DNA from: Strongylocentrotus droebachiensis
Lineage: Eukaryota; Echinodermata; Echinoidea; Camarodonta; Strongylocentrotidae
Assembly (NCBI GenBank): GCA_035222895.1
Contig: JAVYIG010000404.1
Span: 546,754-610,753 of the forward strand
Reading direction: 5' to 3'
Length of the DNA stretch: 64,000 bases
In this document: piece after piece, positions 18,292 to 38,227 of the stretch
Position numbering within the stretch: the first letter of the stretch is position 1
Layout of the letters: each line of letters starts with the position of its first letter
Notes under the pieces: model-generated
Databases searched by the model: none
Told to the model about the DNA's origin: nothing
What the model saw: the letters and a program-made list of their open reading frames with translations, nothing else
Position numbers and translations under genes: made by a program

Positions 18292-19145
18292 CTGAAAATG
18301 AAAAGAGACAAAAAGTAATGAATACCTGATAGAAAAATGGTTTTAAACAAATTGGAACAAAGCCGGGAATTTTATGAAAATTGCTGCACTATTTGTTGAT
18401 GGTGTGTGAATGTCTAGCCCTAGTTTGGATGTGCTGAACATTCTGACTCTTATTTTGAAGGATCAGACGACATATTTTATAGCCCATTGCTTCTCTATAA
18501 AATAATGATAAAAACTTCTGAATATTGAAGAAAAATGTTAGATATGTGGTACATCTCTCGCCAGCTGTTAAAAGTTTACTAAAGTAGGGTCAGTTGGTTT
18601 GATTGCATTTCAAAACAGATCCACGATGACTGCTGTATTAAGAATGGAGATTCAAATGAATAAAAATACATTGTTGTCACTTAGATATAGATATTTTGAA
18701 TAACGGTATTATATAACACGTATGGGTTAAAGTATGCCTTATCATGATTCTGCTAGCTCTCATTGTGTGAAATCCTTTTGTTTTCGTCATTGGTGATAGC
18801 AATGAATATTTATCTTAATTAAATACGATATATTTGGGTGTAAAAAGAACAACTGGATATTGGTGTGAATCATATCAACAAATCCGAGTTACCCCTTTCT
18901 TTAGAAAATGTACAATTTAACCTCTGATGACATACATCAAGGATTTGTCAGACCTTCCAGTATTATTTTTACAAGATGCTGATTTATCTGTTTCCGCAAT
19001 GTTAACAAAATGATGGATTCATTGACGTAGTTTTATGACTTTTGAGTAAATACAATCGGTTGGTGTTTTCTTAAATTATCCCAGTCTGGTGATAAGACAA
19101 TTATATCCCAGAAATTATTCATATAATATTTTGAGAACAGACAAA

Positions 19146-21021
19146 TGTTTGAGTTTGAATTTGAGCTTGAATTTGAATTTATTGACAAAAGCAATTAGAA
19201 CAAATAAAATTTTGTATCAATCATGATTACATAAAATAAACTAATATAACACAAGATAAATAACATTACACTTGAATAAGATAGACATTGTTTTACAAAT
19301 GAAAGAAAGGATTATGTGTATATTTTTTGTTGCTTAAGGTACTATGATCCATTTGCAGGCCAAAAAAAAAAAAACACGAAAATCTTAAATTCCTACTTCA
19401 TTTGAAAGACAATACTAATTTAGAACTTCCCTCAAAACGAAAGGGTTTGAAAATGGCGTATATTGGGAAAATAACGACCATTAGTTGTTGAATCGTCTTC
19501 AGTTATTGCAATCACTTAAGTAATAGTATGATTTTCAGACCCTTTTACCAAATGGTCTTACGTTTTGAAGATTCAATCACTTTAATTTTGGCCATTACAA
19601 GTAGTGGGTTATTGATGTAGGAAAATACTCATGTCACTGTTACAGCTCTTATTTCGTAAACAGTTTAGGGTTAGATTTAGGGTTTCTATTAGTTTTTCGG
19701 TGAGGTTTAGTCTTAGAGTTGGAATATATACAGTGCTTGGTCGAAGTTTGAATAAAGTTAAGAATTCGATTAGTTTAGAATATTGACGGTGGAGCAGTTG
19801 TTGAGAAAGCACGTGTTATACAACCGATAGTTCACAAGTCTTGTGTTCTTCAAATATTACTTATCTATATCTTCATGACCTATTACATATATTGTGATAA
19901 CAATATTTCTGAGTTAAAAATTATTCCAAAATTAAAAATCTTATCAAAAGCATCTTGAAAATAGACAGGTGCCATTGCTTGATGGATGGTTTTGATGATA
20001 GAAGGTTAGTGTGTTAAAGTTCACTGGTTTTTGCACGTAGGCCATGGTGACGATATTTTTAATGTTGAAATAAGGGACTTTTTTAAGGCCCTGACTTCAC
20101 ATGACAGGGCAAAATGTTCATGCTAGTAGCTAATTAATGAGAGAGCTAAGCGGACGAACAAAATAAAAAAAACACTTTGTTATGGTAAAAATGTCATTTC
20201 ATCAACATAATAATGTAGATAAATATATAAGATACACTCTTGCCAACAAAGTTGTGACAATATGGTGAATTCTTGATAGAAACTGATATCTTCTCAGAAA
20301 TCTATTGATCCAACTAAAGAGTTATAAAGATTGATCGACTGATCAATAACATTCAGAGAAGATAGAAATGTTATCTATAAAAAAAGACCATATTGTCGCA
20401 ATCATTAAACCAAAAAATGGTATGAAAAATTAATCAGACTTTATCGGCAACTTTGTATTACAAGATCGTACCTGGGAAACCCAATGTCTAAAAGTACACT
20501 GATTACTATTTTCCAATGTTTCTTCATACATCTATGCCTTCTCTCTCGAGTGCTCTGTTCCATTTTAAGCTACTTATCACCGATTTATACTTATTATAAT
20601 ATTAAAGGGGGAGAAAATGATTTGTTTTCATAGCCTAATTTGCCCTTGTTAAATTGGCTGCCTCCACTTCATAGAAAACGGCACTGAAGGAACATTACCA
20701 GCGCTGGCGACAATCCACCTTCACAATGTCTAGCTTTCTGCTTAACGAATCCTTGAAGAGGCCAGTTTCTCGATACTGGAATATTGGCGTTGAAAATTTC
20801 AGTTGCCCGATTACGAGTGCCCAGTTTCTAAAACGTGGCGGGCAAACAAAAAAGTAGAAATGTTTGGACTTTTCTGGCTGATCATGCACTTTTATCAGAT
20901 TATATAATCATGATTTTGAAGTACGGGACAAATGGCGACCTGGGGTGGTTCGATACAGGTCCTGGGATAAATGGTCGAAATATTACACGAAAGAGCGTTA
21001 ACCCTAACCAGCAAACAGCGA
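19146..21021. other. Inter-palindrome spacer of unit 2, no gene seen
   Basis: Near-identical to 85-1963 and likewise without a credible coding frame. It separates the divergent inverted relic (17221-18291) from protease copy 2. Confidence 0.7.
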
Positions 21022-21962
21022 CATCTGTCTGTTCTCAAGATATAATTATAGAAATAATTTCTGTAATATAATTGTCCTATCACCAAAATGAGATAAATGA
21101 AGAAAACACCACCCAATTTTATTTACTCAAACGTCAAGTAATTGCGTCAGTCAATCCATCATTGTTTTGACATTGTACAAATAAATGAATCAGCATCTTG
21201 ACGAGAAATGCTGGAAGCTCTGAAAAACTGGATTTACATCATCGGAGCCTCGGAGGCATTATTGTACATTTTATAAGGGGATGGGTAACTCGGAATATTT
21301 TCTATATTTGCACTTAAATACAGTTGCTCGTTTTACACCCGCATTTTTAATGTAAATATGATCAATATTCATTGCTATCCCCAATGTGACTGTAGATAAT
21401 GTGAAGAATCGGAATGATTACATACAATGAGAGCTAACAAAATTATAAAAAGGCATACTTTTACGCATAATTGATATCGTTGTTTATTGATATTTATTGT
21501 AAGTAACAACAATATGGTTTGATTCGTTTGAATCTCCATTTTTAATACAGCAGTCATCCTGGATATGTTTTGCAATGCAAGCAAACCAACTAAGCCGACT
21601 TTAGGAACCTTTCAACAGCTGACGAGAAATATACCAAATATCTAACATAAGTTTACTTTCTTCAATATTCAGAAGTTTTGATTATCAATTTACAAAGAAG
21701 CAATTGGCTTTAAGACTACCAAAATCCGTTATTTTGACAAAATAATAAAACACTGTTTTCACAAACGTAAGAATTGACTAAATAAAATTTTGAACAAATT
21801 CTAATCAGCTTGTTTTCATGAAAGGAGGGATGTACCCGAATTTAAACCTTCGTCTACGCCCCTAAAAAAAGAGAGATAACAAATCATTTAGACTCTTATA
21901 AGATTGAAAGAACTTACAATAGAAAGAGAAGTTATTGCTTGGGTTGCATTTTGATCACTTGT

Positions 21963-22050
21963 TTTTCTCACCTTTGCTCAGCACGTTGCATCACGCGATC
22001 CTCGGGAAAGCTCCATCTGTTGCTCTAAAAAGACTTAAATACAGCTCATC
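21963..22050 (+). promoter_or_regulatory. Candidate core promoter of protease copy 2
   Basis: Same sequence as the copy 1 promoter block, including CTAAAAAG and CTTAAATA just before the first exon. Confidence 0.5.
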
Positions 22051-22119
22051 ATGCCTAGCCAATCACCAGATCTGATCAGTGCTCTACTAGATCATCACTC
22101 GTCCGAGGCCAAGAATCTA
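22051..22119 (+). other. 5'UTR exon of copy 2 with a 37 bp deletion
   Basis: Only 69 nt against 106 nt in copies 1, 3 and 4. The lost segment lies between two copies of GATCATCACT, one of which remains, so it arose by deletion between direct repeats. The donor stays usable (A|GTAAGT). The in-frame upstream ATG is uncoupled from the gene here. Confidence 0.7.
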
Positions 22120-22303
22120 GTAAGTTGTTCATATTCACGGGCCAAAATATGTCTTCTGATCCTTCCAAACTAAGGCTAGACATTCAAATACCACCAAATA
22201 ATATCGCAGACATTTTCATAAATTTCCCGTCTTTGTTCCAATTTGTTTAAAACCATTTATCCATCGGGCATTCATTATTTCGTGTGTCTTTTCATTTTCA
22301 GTC

Positions 22304-29978
<7,675 letters not shown>

Positions 29979-30813
29979 GTGGGTACAATTCCTATTTCAC
30001 TTTTCTCTTATTCTCGGCATGTTTTATGAATCTAAAGTATGCTTGTGCATGCATGCAGTTCCGATTAGCCTACGAATCTATTTTATAGGAGGGTAGACCG
30101 CATGAATTACACATTATAATCGAAGTCATTGTAATAATAATCGTAAAAATCATAATAATAATGATAACAAAAGTGATATTAATAATAATACAAACAATAA
30201 TAATACAAGTAAACTTTTACGAAGAGTACAACTGCTGCTACAAATAATTATGATAATAAACATAATAATCATGATGATAATAATACTAATACTAATTATA
30301 GTAATGATAATAATAGTAATAATCATAATAGTGATATTATCACCCACAATTACCCCCTACCCCTGAAGCTGACCCCTTATGACAATAACCATCCCCCCCC
30401 CCAACAAAAAAGAAAAAAAAAAAGAAAAAAAGAAATGAAATTCCCCTTGTTGATTAAAGGGAAATTCAACCTGAAAATAAGTTGTCGTAGAACCGAAAAT
30501 AGTTACAACGTTGTTTATTGTAATGCAAATTATATCGAAATATACATGAATAACATAACTACCATATGGAAATATACATACATTATTTAAACACATTATA
30601 CAAATTGTTTGATTAATGAAACGTAGTTTGAACAGTGTTGTTTTAGGCAAAGAGTGCAAACAATCATCAAAATGAAATCACACTGTTTTTCAAAAACACC
30701 AGTGGTGGCGATAATGTTATCTCTATCGATATGTTTTGTGAATTAGTGATATTTTACTTAGTTATCGATGCTTTTTTATATTTACAAATGTTCTGCTCTC
30801 TCTTTGATTTTCA
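29979..30813 (+). other. Probable 3'UTR intron of copy 2
   Basis: Donor GTGGGT directly after the TAG stop, acceptor TTTGATTTTCAG ending at 30813. It includes the ATA/ATG microsatellites (30123-30350) and an interrupted C/A-rich tract (30394-30437). Confidence 0.5.
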
Positions 30814-31576
30814 GGTGGTAACGCTGGCCGGGCCCCTAGAGCAGAGATAAAAAGATATGGAACAGATAACACATAATTACGTTTGATTCATTTTTAAATT
30901 ATCATCTACTTTTGATTATTCTTGAAGTGCGTTAATTGGATACTCAATTACGTGCAACTTCACATTTTCTTTCGCCTTGCAGATGAAAACCTCAAAAAGA
31001 ATTTAACATGCAATTTACTTGTATCGGATAAAAGACATGAACTTGGTGCGTTATTGGTATTTCAAAGTCATAAACACATCCTAAAAGTGCCATGAAAATA
31101 TCGAATTCTTTACCGAATTAAATTTCAATTGAACCCTATTTAACTTGTAGATCTTGCCTTTGTAAAAACATATTGTGGTCTTGCGGTGAGTGACAAAACA
31201 ATGCAATAAGTAAAGGTATTAGGGCCAAATCTTAAATGAAGCGAGTGAGAAGGAGAAATAATGAACGATAAAGGAAGAAAGAGACAGATGGCAAGGTCAT
31301 GGGCGGAGCTGTTAACGAGAGGAGATAATGAAAGATAAAGTAATGGTACATAAGAAGATAGATAGAGAGAGAGAGAGAGAGAGTGAAAGGTCTGAGTATA
31401 AGGGGCTGGATAAAGGAAAAGTTTTTTCGACTGCCGAAGTGGGGGTGAGAGCTTGGGAGAGACAGCGAGTTGGTGGAATATTTTGGCTCAATATCGATGG
31501 TGAATTACATGTGTGTGTGTGTGTGTGTGTGTTCTGGTGTTTGTTTTTTTAATCTTGGGTGATCATTAGTTTAATG

Positions 31577-32516
31577 CAGTTTAACAGTACTGTGAAGCTT
31601 CTCAGAGTTGAATTATCGACGAAGGTTTATGAATATTTTATAGAGATTTTTCAAGTGAGGTATTTAGGGAGATATTTAGTAGGCCTAGGAAAGTTACTCT
31701 TGTTAACAGACTAAGAGAATTCAGTATAAACTGCTTCATGGAGCAATATATACTAGAGAACATTTATTCAGATTCGGCTTTGTTGTAGATAACTTGTGCT
31801 CATTTTGTAAGCAAAAGATAGAAACATATTTACACTTGTTCTGGGAGTGTGTACATGTTCAAAGATAATGACAAAATGTAATAGCTTAGTTTGAGCTAAG
31901 GAAATAAAGGTCTATCGACTGGATAGATATTCATTTAGGGTTGTCCGGTAACTCCCCACGAATAAAGATTTTTAATACAATTATTTTTACAATGAAATAT
32001 TGGATATATAGATGCAGGGGAAAGTCCGTAATATTGTCTTTGGGGGAGTTTCAAAATGAACTGTTGGAATTTAGTGAAGAAGAAAAGAATATTGCAGGGA
32101 GGGCAGGTAAATTGGCCTTACATTTACAGAAGTGGGAACAAGTAAAGTTTTCATGAAATTTTAACACTGGGTTATTGTGGCTATTGTAGCCTCGTTTAAA
32201 TGATTTTGTTTCAAAATGTTTTAAATATGTTTTTGTTTGTCTGTCGCTCCAATTTGGGGGGATTCTGAGGAGGCTAGGAACAGTGTGTGGTGGAAGTGTG
32301 GTCGGGTGGTGTGTGTGTCGCATGGTGGGGAGGGGGGGGGGGGGGTAGTAGTGTGTTTGCTTGGATGGGCTTATTTGTTTTATGTTACAGCTGATTTCAT
32401 GTTTGTTTTCATCAATTGTACTGAAATGAAAATATTTTGAATTCATCACAACAAAAAAAACTGTATTTTATTTCTAAAATTAATTTGTATTGTTTGGAAT
32501 CAATAAAAAAAAAAAA
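31577..32516 (+). mobile_element. 5'-truncated LINE 3' end (unit 2)
   Basis: Same insertion and the same two internal stops as in unit 1, ending in a poly-A run. The shared lesions show that units 1 and 2 have a common source for this segment. Confidence 0.7.
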
Positions 32517-33045
32517 CTATTGAAAAAAAGAAGAAGATACAATTGGGATTTCTGTTTTTTGTTTTGTTTTGATGTTAGCTTATGATTTGCCTTGCTTGCT
32601 TCCTTGTTGCTATGTGGAGCAAGCCTCTGGTTGGCTTTGGGTAACAGTACAGGCAATCTATAAAGGCGTTTGATTATGTTGGCATGATGGTCTATTGTGT
32701 AGATGTCTTGTGAACAGGTCTACAAACAAAAGTTATAGAGATTATGTGCTTGCTCTATTCTAATTCTGTTAATGTATATTTTTTTTGTGTGTGAGTGTGT
32801 GTGTGTTTGTGTGTGTGGTGTATGCGTGTGTGTTGTGTTTATGGAAGAGAGGGGGGGGGGCAGGGTTAGGCAGGCATTGCACCAGTGATATAGCTTTCAA
32901 ATTTGTTTAGGTTTAAAAAAAGAAGAAAAGAAGTGAATAACGTGCAATTGACTACATTATGTTTATGTACTTTAAGTTTACTTTGTTGCCAAGTTATATA
33001 CTGCATATGATTTTTTCTTTAATTGAGGGTAACCATAATAGTGTA

Positions 33046-33242
33046 AGCAGTTCTCTGCCTGCGAGCCATTCAATTATTATTACCCTAGCAATTGTCAGGT
33101 ACCCGTTGACCCCAGGGTGGGGAGAGGCAAACGTTGAGAAATATCTTGCCAGATGATGTTTGTGCCGGGCTGAGATACAACCCCTCAACCCTTGGATATG
33201 GACAGTCAAGAGAATTAACCACTGTACCACGGCACCTCGTGG
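33046..33242 (-). mobile_element. tRNA-derived SINE in the palindrome spacer (unit 2)
   Basis: Same element as 13938-14134. Confidence 0.6.
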
Positions 33243-33250
33243 TAGACATT

Positions 33251-33370
33251 ATGGCCCGTATTACGTTTAAATTTAAACCTAGGTTTAAGTCTAGTCTTAG
33301 TCTCGCCTAACTCTCGGATTTAAACCTAGGTTTAACATTATGTTTCTGAAGTCAGGTTTAACTCTACATG
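33251..33370. repeat. Foldback repeat next to the unit 2 inverted arm
   Basis: TTTAAACCTAGGTTTAA at 33272-33288 and 33319-33335, as in unit 1. Confidence 0.6.
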
Positions 33371-34494
33371 TACTATTTGTTTATTATTTCTCCTTCTCAC
33401 TCGCTTCATTTAAGATTTGGCCCGAATACCTTTACTTATTGCATTGTTTTGTCACTAACTGCAAGACTACATATGTTTTACAAAGGCAAGCTCTCCAAAT
33501 AAATAAGGGTTCAATTAAAATTTAATTCGGTAAAGAATTCGATATTTTAATGGCACTTTTAGGATGGGTTATATGACTTTGAAATACCAATAACACACCA
33601 CGGATATGTATTTTTAGAAAATAATTTCTATCTGATACAATTTAATTGCATGTTACATTCTTTTGAAGGTTATCATCTGCATGCAAGGGGAAAGTAAATG
33701 TGAAGTTGTTACACGTAATTGAGTATCCAATTAACGCACTTTAAGAACAGTCAAAAGTAGAGGATGATTTGAAAATTGAATCAAACGCAATGTAGTGTGT
33801 TCCGTCGCTATTTTCTTATCTCTGATATAGGGGCCCGCCCAGCGTGACCACCTGAAAATCAAACATCAGAGCAGAACATTTACAAATATCAAAAGGCATC
33901 GCTAACTAAGTAAAATATCAGTAATTCGCAAAACATTTCGATAAAGATACCATGATCACCACAACTGGTGGTCTCGAAAAAAAAAAAAAAAAAAAAAATC
34001 ATCAAACAATTTTAATTATGTGTTTGATTTATCTATGTATATTTCCATATGGTATTAATGTTATTCATGGATATTTCCGATGGTAAAAATGTATATTTTT
34101 ACATTGTATCTTTATCTTAAATTCTAACTATATAATTTTTTTTTAATAAAGTTTTTTTTATATACATCAATTCTGAAGCCTGAAGCATTTGACATAATAT
34201 AAATGGTGCTTAATAAACACTTATAATTATAATCACTGTTATGATTATTACCATTATTTTCTTTATTATAATTATAATTATTATCGTCATGATTATGTAT
34301 ATTATCATAATTAGAAGTAGCAGTAATAGAAGTTGAAGCATAATTCTTCGTAGTAGTATAATTTTATTATTATTGTCGTTATTATTATTAATGTCAATTT
34401 TATTATCATTTTTATTATTATTATTATTATGATTATGATTATTATTACCTAACTAGTGTTGTCGCCTAACTGGTTGATGCTGTGCATAAGAAGG

Positions 34495-34735
34495 GTGTAT
34501 ATTTACTCCCCACAGGGTGCGGAATCGATCATAAAGGGTATAAAATTCAACCCCACGGGTGTAAATTTGAACCAATTTTTCACGAAAATGGAACCAAAAT
34601 GTGTTAATTAAGCACCATTGGGTGCAAATTTTACTCCTTAAAGGGAGTAAAATCATAACCTTGGGATGCAAATTTACACCTTCTTATTAATTTTTGTTTT
34701 TTACTCCCTACATTGGGGAGTAAATTTACTCCTCT
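34495..34735. repeat. GTGTAAATTTACTCC-type degenerate repeat (unit 2)
   Basis: Fuller version of 15388-15557, with an additional GGGAGTAAA and TTTACACC block that unit 1 has lost. Confidence 0.6.
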
Positions 34736-35133
34736 TTTTCTCTGTGTATACCCCTACATTGTGATTACAATTATCAGGTATTATTTCAATATTTGTTTCA
34801 CTCTGTACACCATACAATATATTGCTTAAGGATCATGTCTTGCAGTTGGGTTTAATTGTGTAAACAATTGTTTGCGAGCGAGCGAAGCGAGCGAGGAATA
34901 TTTCAAGATGAGTGAGGTCGCAGTGCGAAAAATTACATCTTATAAAAAGGGAAAAACCCAATCCTAATGGGGTTATAAGCACATTCTCATAATGGAAGAC
35001 TGAAAAGACCTTTGATAAGTAACATAAATATATCATCTATAGATGCGTGCGAGCGTAGCGAGCGTAGCGAGCGAACTTTGGGGGGAAATTGCGTTTAGCC
35101 GCTTCAAAATAGCTAGGGCGCGTTTAATGATGA

Positions 35134-36050
35134 GAGGAAAAGGGGACACTTATCAGGAAAGAAAAGGAGCATGTGCCAAAGTACAAAAAGAAAATATCAG
35201 AGTTGAAAAAGGGTCACTTCTAACAACCTTAAAAAGAGGCACTCACCATGGATGTGAAAAGTCAGTCATGAGAATAGGAAATGGGCATTTGCAATAAAGG
35301 AAAATGTACATTAGTTAAAAGAAAATGGGCACCGATCAGATTTTAAAGGGGCATTTATCGGAGGTGAAGGGGGCACTTATCTGAAGTGAAAAGGAGTTAC
35401 TTCTCGTACCTGAAAAGGGTCATTTACCAGAAAAGGGGCGCTAAAGGGGCATTTATCGGAGGTGAAGGGGGCACTTATCTGAAGTGAAAAGGAGTTACTT
35501 CTCGTACCTGAAAAGGGTCATATACCAGAAAAGGGGCGCTTATGAGAAGGGGAAGGGGCTCTTTTGTTAATGGGGCATTTATCATGATTAGGAAAAGGGG
35601 CACTTATTATAAAGGAAAAGGGCACATGTGAAAATATAACTAGGTGCGCTTATCCGAGTTCAAATGGGGGGAATTGTTAAAAGGGGAAAGGGCACTTCTT
35701 ACAAAGGAAAAGGGGCACTTGTCACAGTAAAAGAGGCACATACCTATCATATTTAAATAGGACAATTATCAGAGGTGAAGGGGCACTTATCAAAAGTGAA
35801 AAGATGCACTTCTCGTACCTAACTAGGGTCACTGACTAGAGATGAAAAAGGATACTTATGAGAACGGAAAATGGACACTTATTGCAAACGAAATTGTTAA
35901 CTTGTCGAAGGAAAAGGGGCACGTGTCCAATTAAAAGGGCACTTTTCAGAGTTGAAAAGGGGAAGGGGCACTTTTACAATTTAATAGGGAAACTTGTCAA
36001 AGTAAAAGAGGCACTACTCCTTAGTATCTAAAAGGGGACTTTTAGGGTTC
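35134..36050. repeat. G-rich minisatellite (unit 2), two 98 bp higher-order units
   Basis: Same repeat as 15948-16967. The 98 bp unit starts at 35348 and 35446 only. Confidence 0.85.
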
Positions 36051-36308
36051 TGGAAAAAGTGGGGGCTCTGTGCCCCCCCCCCCTCTGCTGTTTGCATGAA
36101 GTACATTAAACACAAAAAGTGTCTCTCAACTTTAAGGGTTATTGGAAAAAGCATTAATGCTCGAATCCTAAAATTACAAAGAAGTATCTTCAATTAAGCG
36201 TTCTCTTCTCATTCCAGGAAATAGAAGAGTTTCATTCAAACCCGAGTCTCAATCCCATCCTCTCCTCGCTGCAGAAACCCATGAGAGAAAATAAAATGAA
36301 ACATAAAA

Positions 36309-37373
36309 CTAGGAAGGTGACCTAAGATAATTACTTACAATATCCAGGATATCATCTTCGAGCTCTGCAGTCAATCCATACAGGGCGTCTTTGATACTGG
36401 CACCAACTTTTCCGCCGGAGAGACGAACGGTAGAGGCTATTTCATCAACGTCGAATTCTTCCTGGAATAGTAGTAGATTACATGTTATATAGCCATTTTT
36501 AAGCGTTACCTATTCCTACGTCACTTAAGTTTGTTTCAAGGTCAGTGCCTTCATTGGATTGCTGTCTGGAAATACAGAGCAAAAATACATACTTTAAAGG
36601 GAATTGTTTTGAAGTAAGCATTTGGCTTTATATGTGCAATGATGTTGAATCTCCGCTGAACGAGCCCTCCATTTACGTCCTATTCGAGGGACTGGGAAGT
36701 TTCCACTATAACCTTGCCTGTGTCTATGGTATAGGGGAACGCAGGCTTTAATCATCTACTTGGTTGGATTCGAACCTACGAACTTCGGTTCGACATGCAG
36801 ATGCTTTACCGACTGGGCCAACCCGCCTCGTGGAACAATGAAGGACACAGTCCTTTCCATTTTTAGCTTGGCATATTTAAATGCACAATACGTTACAACA
36901 ATTAAGGGGGTAACTATCCCGAGCGAAATATTGCTATTATGAATCCAACGAAAGAAAACGGGCTTTGTTACTTGCCAACAAATATTCCATAATAATTATT
37001 GGGCGAAGAATTTATTAATTTATGTAACGTAAGAAAAAATACTTCAGTTCAGCCAAGCTTGGAACAGTTGTCTCATTATCATCAGGTAACACTTGATGAG
37101 CATTGACATTGTAAGAGAAGTCTCCTTCACTTTGTTATGTCTAAGTCGTGATGTTCTCCACGAAACCTATTGCTATCTGATTAAAACTAAACTTTCTCTT
37201 CGTCTCGGTATCAGGATACTGGGGGTGACGTTAAAATAACTTAATACTTACATTCAGCTTGATGATGTACTTTCCTTGGATTAGCTCAGAGTTCTTTAAC
37301 AGAGGGGCGAGCTCGGCAGTGGCAACAGCCACCAAGAGAAGGGAAATGAATGATGCATCCATTTGCATCATGA
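36309..37373 (-). pseudogene. Inverted truncated protease gene (signal + half propeptide), unit 2
   Basis: Exon 2' is 37373-37252 (ATG at 37371, MMQMDASFISLLLVAVATA) and exon 3' is 36461-36339. Splice sites are intact and the same read-through stop lies just after exon 3'. It differs from the unit 1 relic at residue 4 (Met for Arg). No promoter, exon 1 or protease exons. Compared with the forward gene it carries three extra residues in the signal peptide, from a 9 nt insertion. Confidence 0.8.
36598..36830 (-). mobile_element. tRNA-derived SINE in intron 2' of the inverted copy (unit 2)
   Basis: Same as 17513-17747, with box A and box B preserved. Confidence 0.75.
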
Positions 37374-38227
37374 CTGAAAATGAAAAGAGACAAAAAGTAA
37401 TGAATACCTGATAGAAAAATGGTTTTAAACAAATTGGAACAAAGCCGGGAATTTTATGAAAATTGCTGCACTATTTGTTGATGGTGTGTGAATGTCTAGC
37501 CCTAGTTTGGATGTGCTGAACATTCTGACTCTTATTTTGAAGGATCAGACGACATATTTTATAGCCCATTGCTTCTCTGTAAAATAATGATAAAAACCTC
37601 TGAATATTGAAGAAAAATGTTAGATATGTGGTACATCTCTCGCCAGCTGTTAAAAGTTTACTAAAGTAGGGTCAGTTGGTTTGATTGCATTTCAAAACAG
37701 ATCCACGATGACTGCTGTATTAAGAATGGAGATTCAAATGAATAAAAATACATTGTTGTCACTTAGATATAGATATTTTGAATAACGGTATTATATAACA
37801 CGTATGGGTTAAAGTATGCCTTATCATGATTCTGCTAGCTCTCATTGTGTGAAATCCTTTTGTTTTCGTCATTGGTGATAGCAATGAATATTTATCTTAA
37901 TTAAATACGATATATTTGGGTGTAAAAAGAACAACTGGATATTGGTGTGAATCATATCAACAAATCCGAGTTACCCCTTTCTTTAGAAAATGTACAATTT
38001 AACCTCTGATGACATACATCAAGGATTTGTCAGACCTTCCAGTATTATTTTTACAAGATGCTGATTTATCTGTTTCCGCAATGTTAACAAAATGATGGAT
38101 TCATTGACGTAGTTTTATGACTTTTGAGTAAATACAATCGGTTGGTGTTTTCTTAAATTATCCCAGTCTGGTGATAAGACAATTATATCCCAGAAATTAT
38201 TTATATAATATTTTGAGAACAGACAAA

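Larger units (their letters stand above)
14270..19145 (-). repeat. Inverted arm of unit 1
   Basis: Reverse-complement homology to the forward arm occurs in blocks: 14270-15000 matches about 11400-12163 (3' end), 17005-18480 matches about 3120-4590 (exons 2-3 and flanks), and 18490-19145 matches about 1964-2650 (upstream DNA). The promoter and exon 1 (about 2650-3119) and everything from intron 3 to beyond exon 9 are missing. Arm identity is well below that between units, so the inversion is older than the unit amplification. Confidence 0.9.
33378..38227 (-). repeat. Inverted arm of unit 2
   Basis: Collinear with 14270-19145, with the same missing blocks (promoter, exon 1, exons 4-9). Confidence 0.9.
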
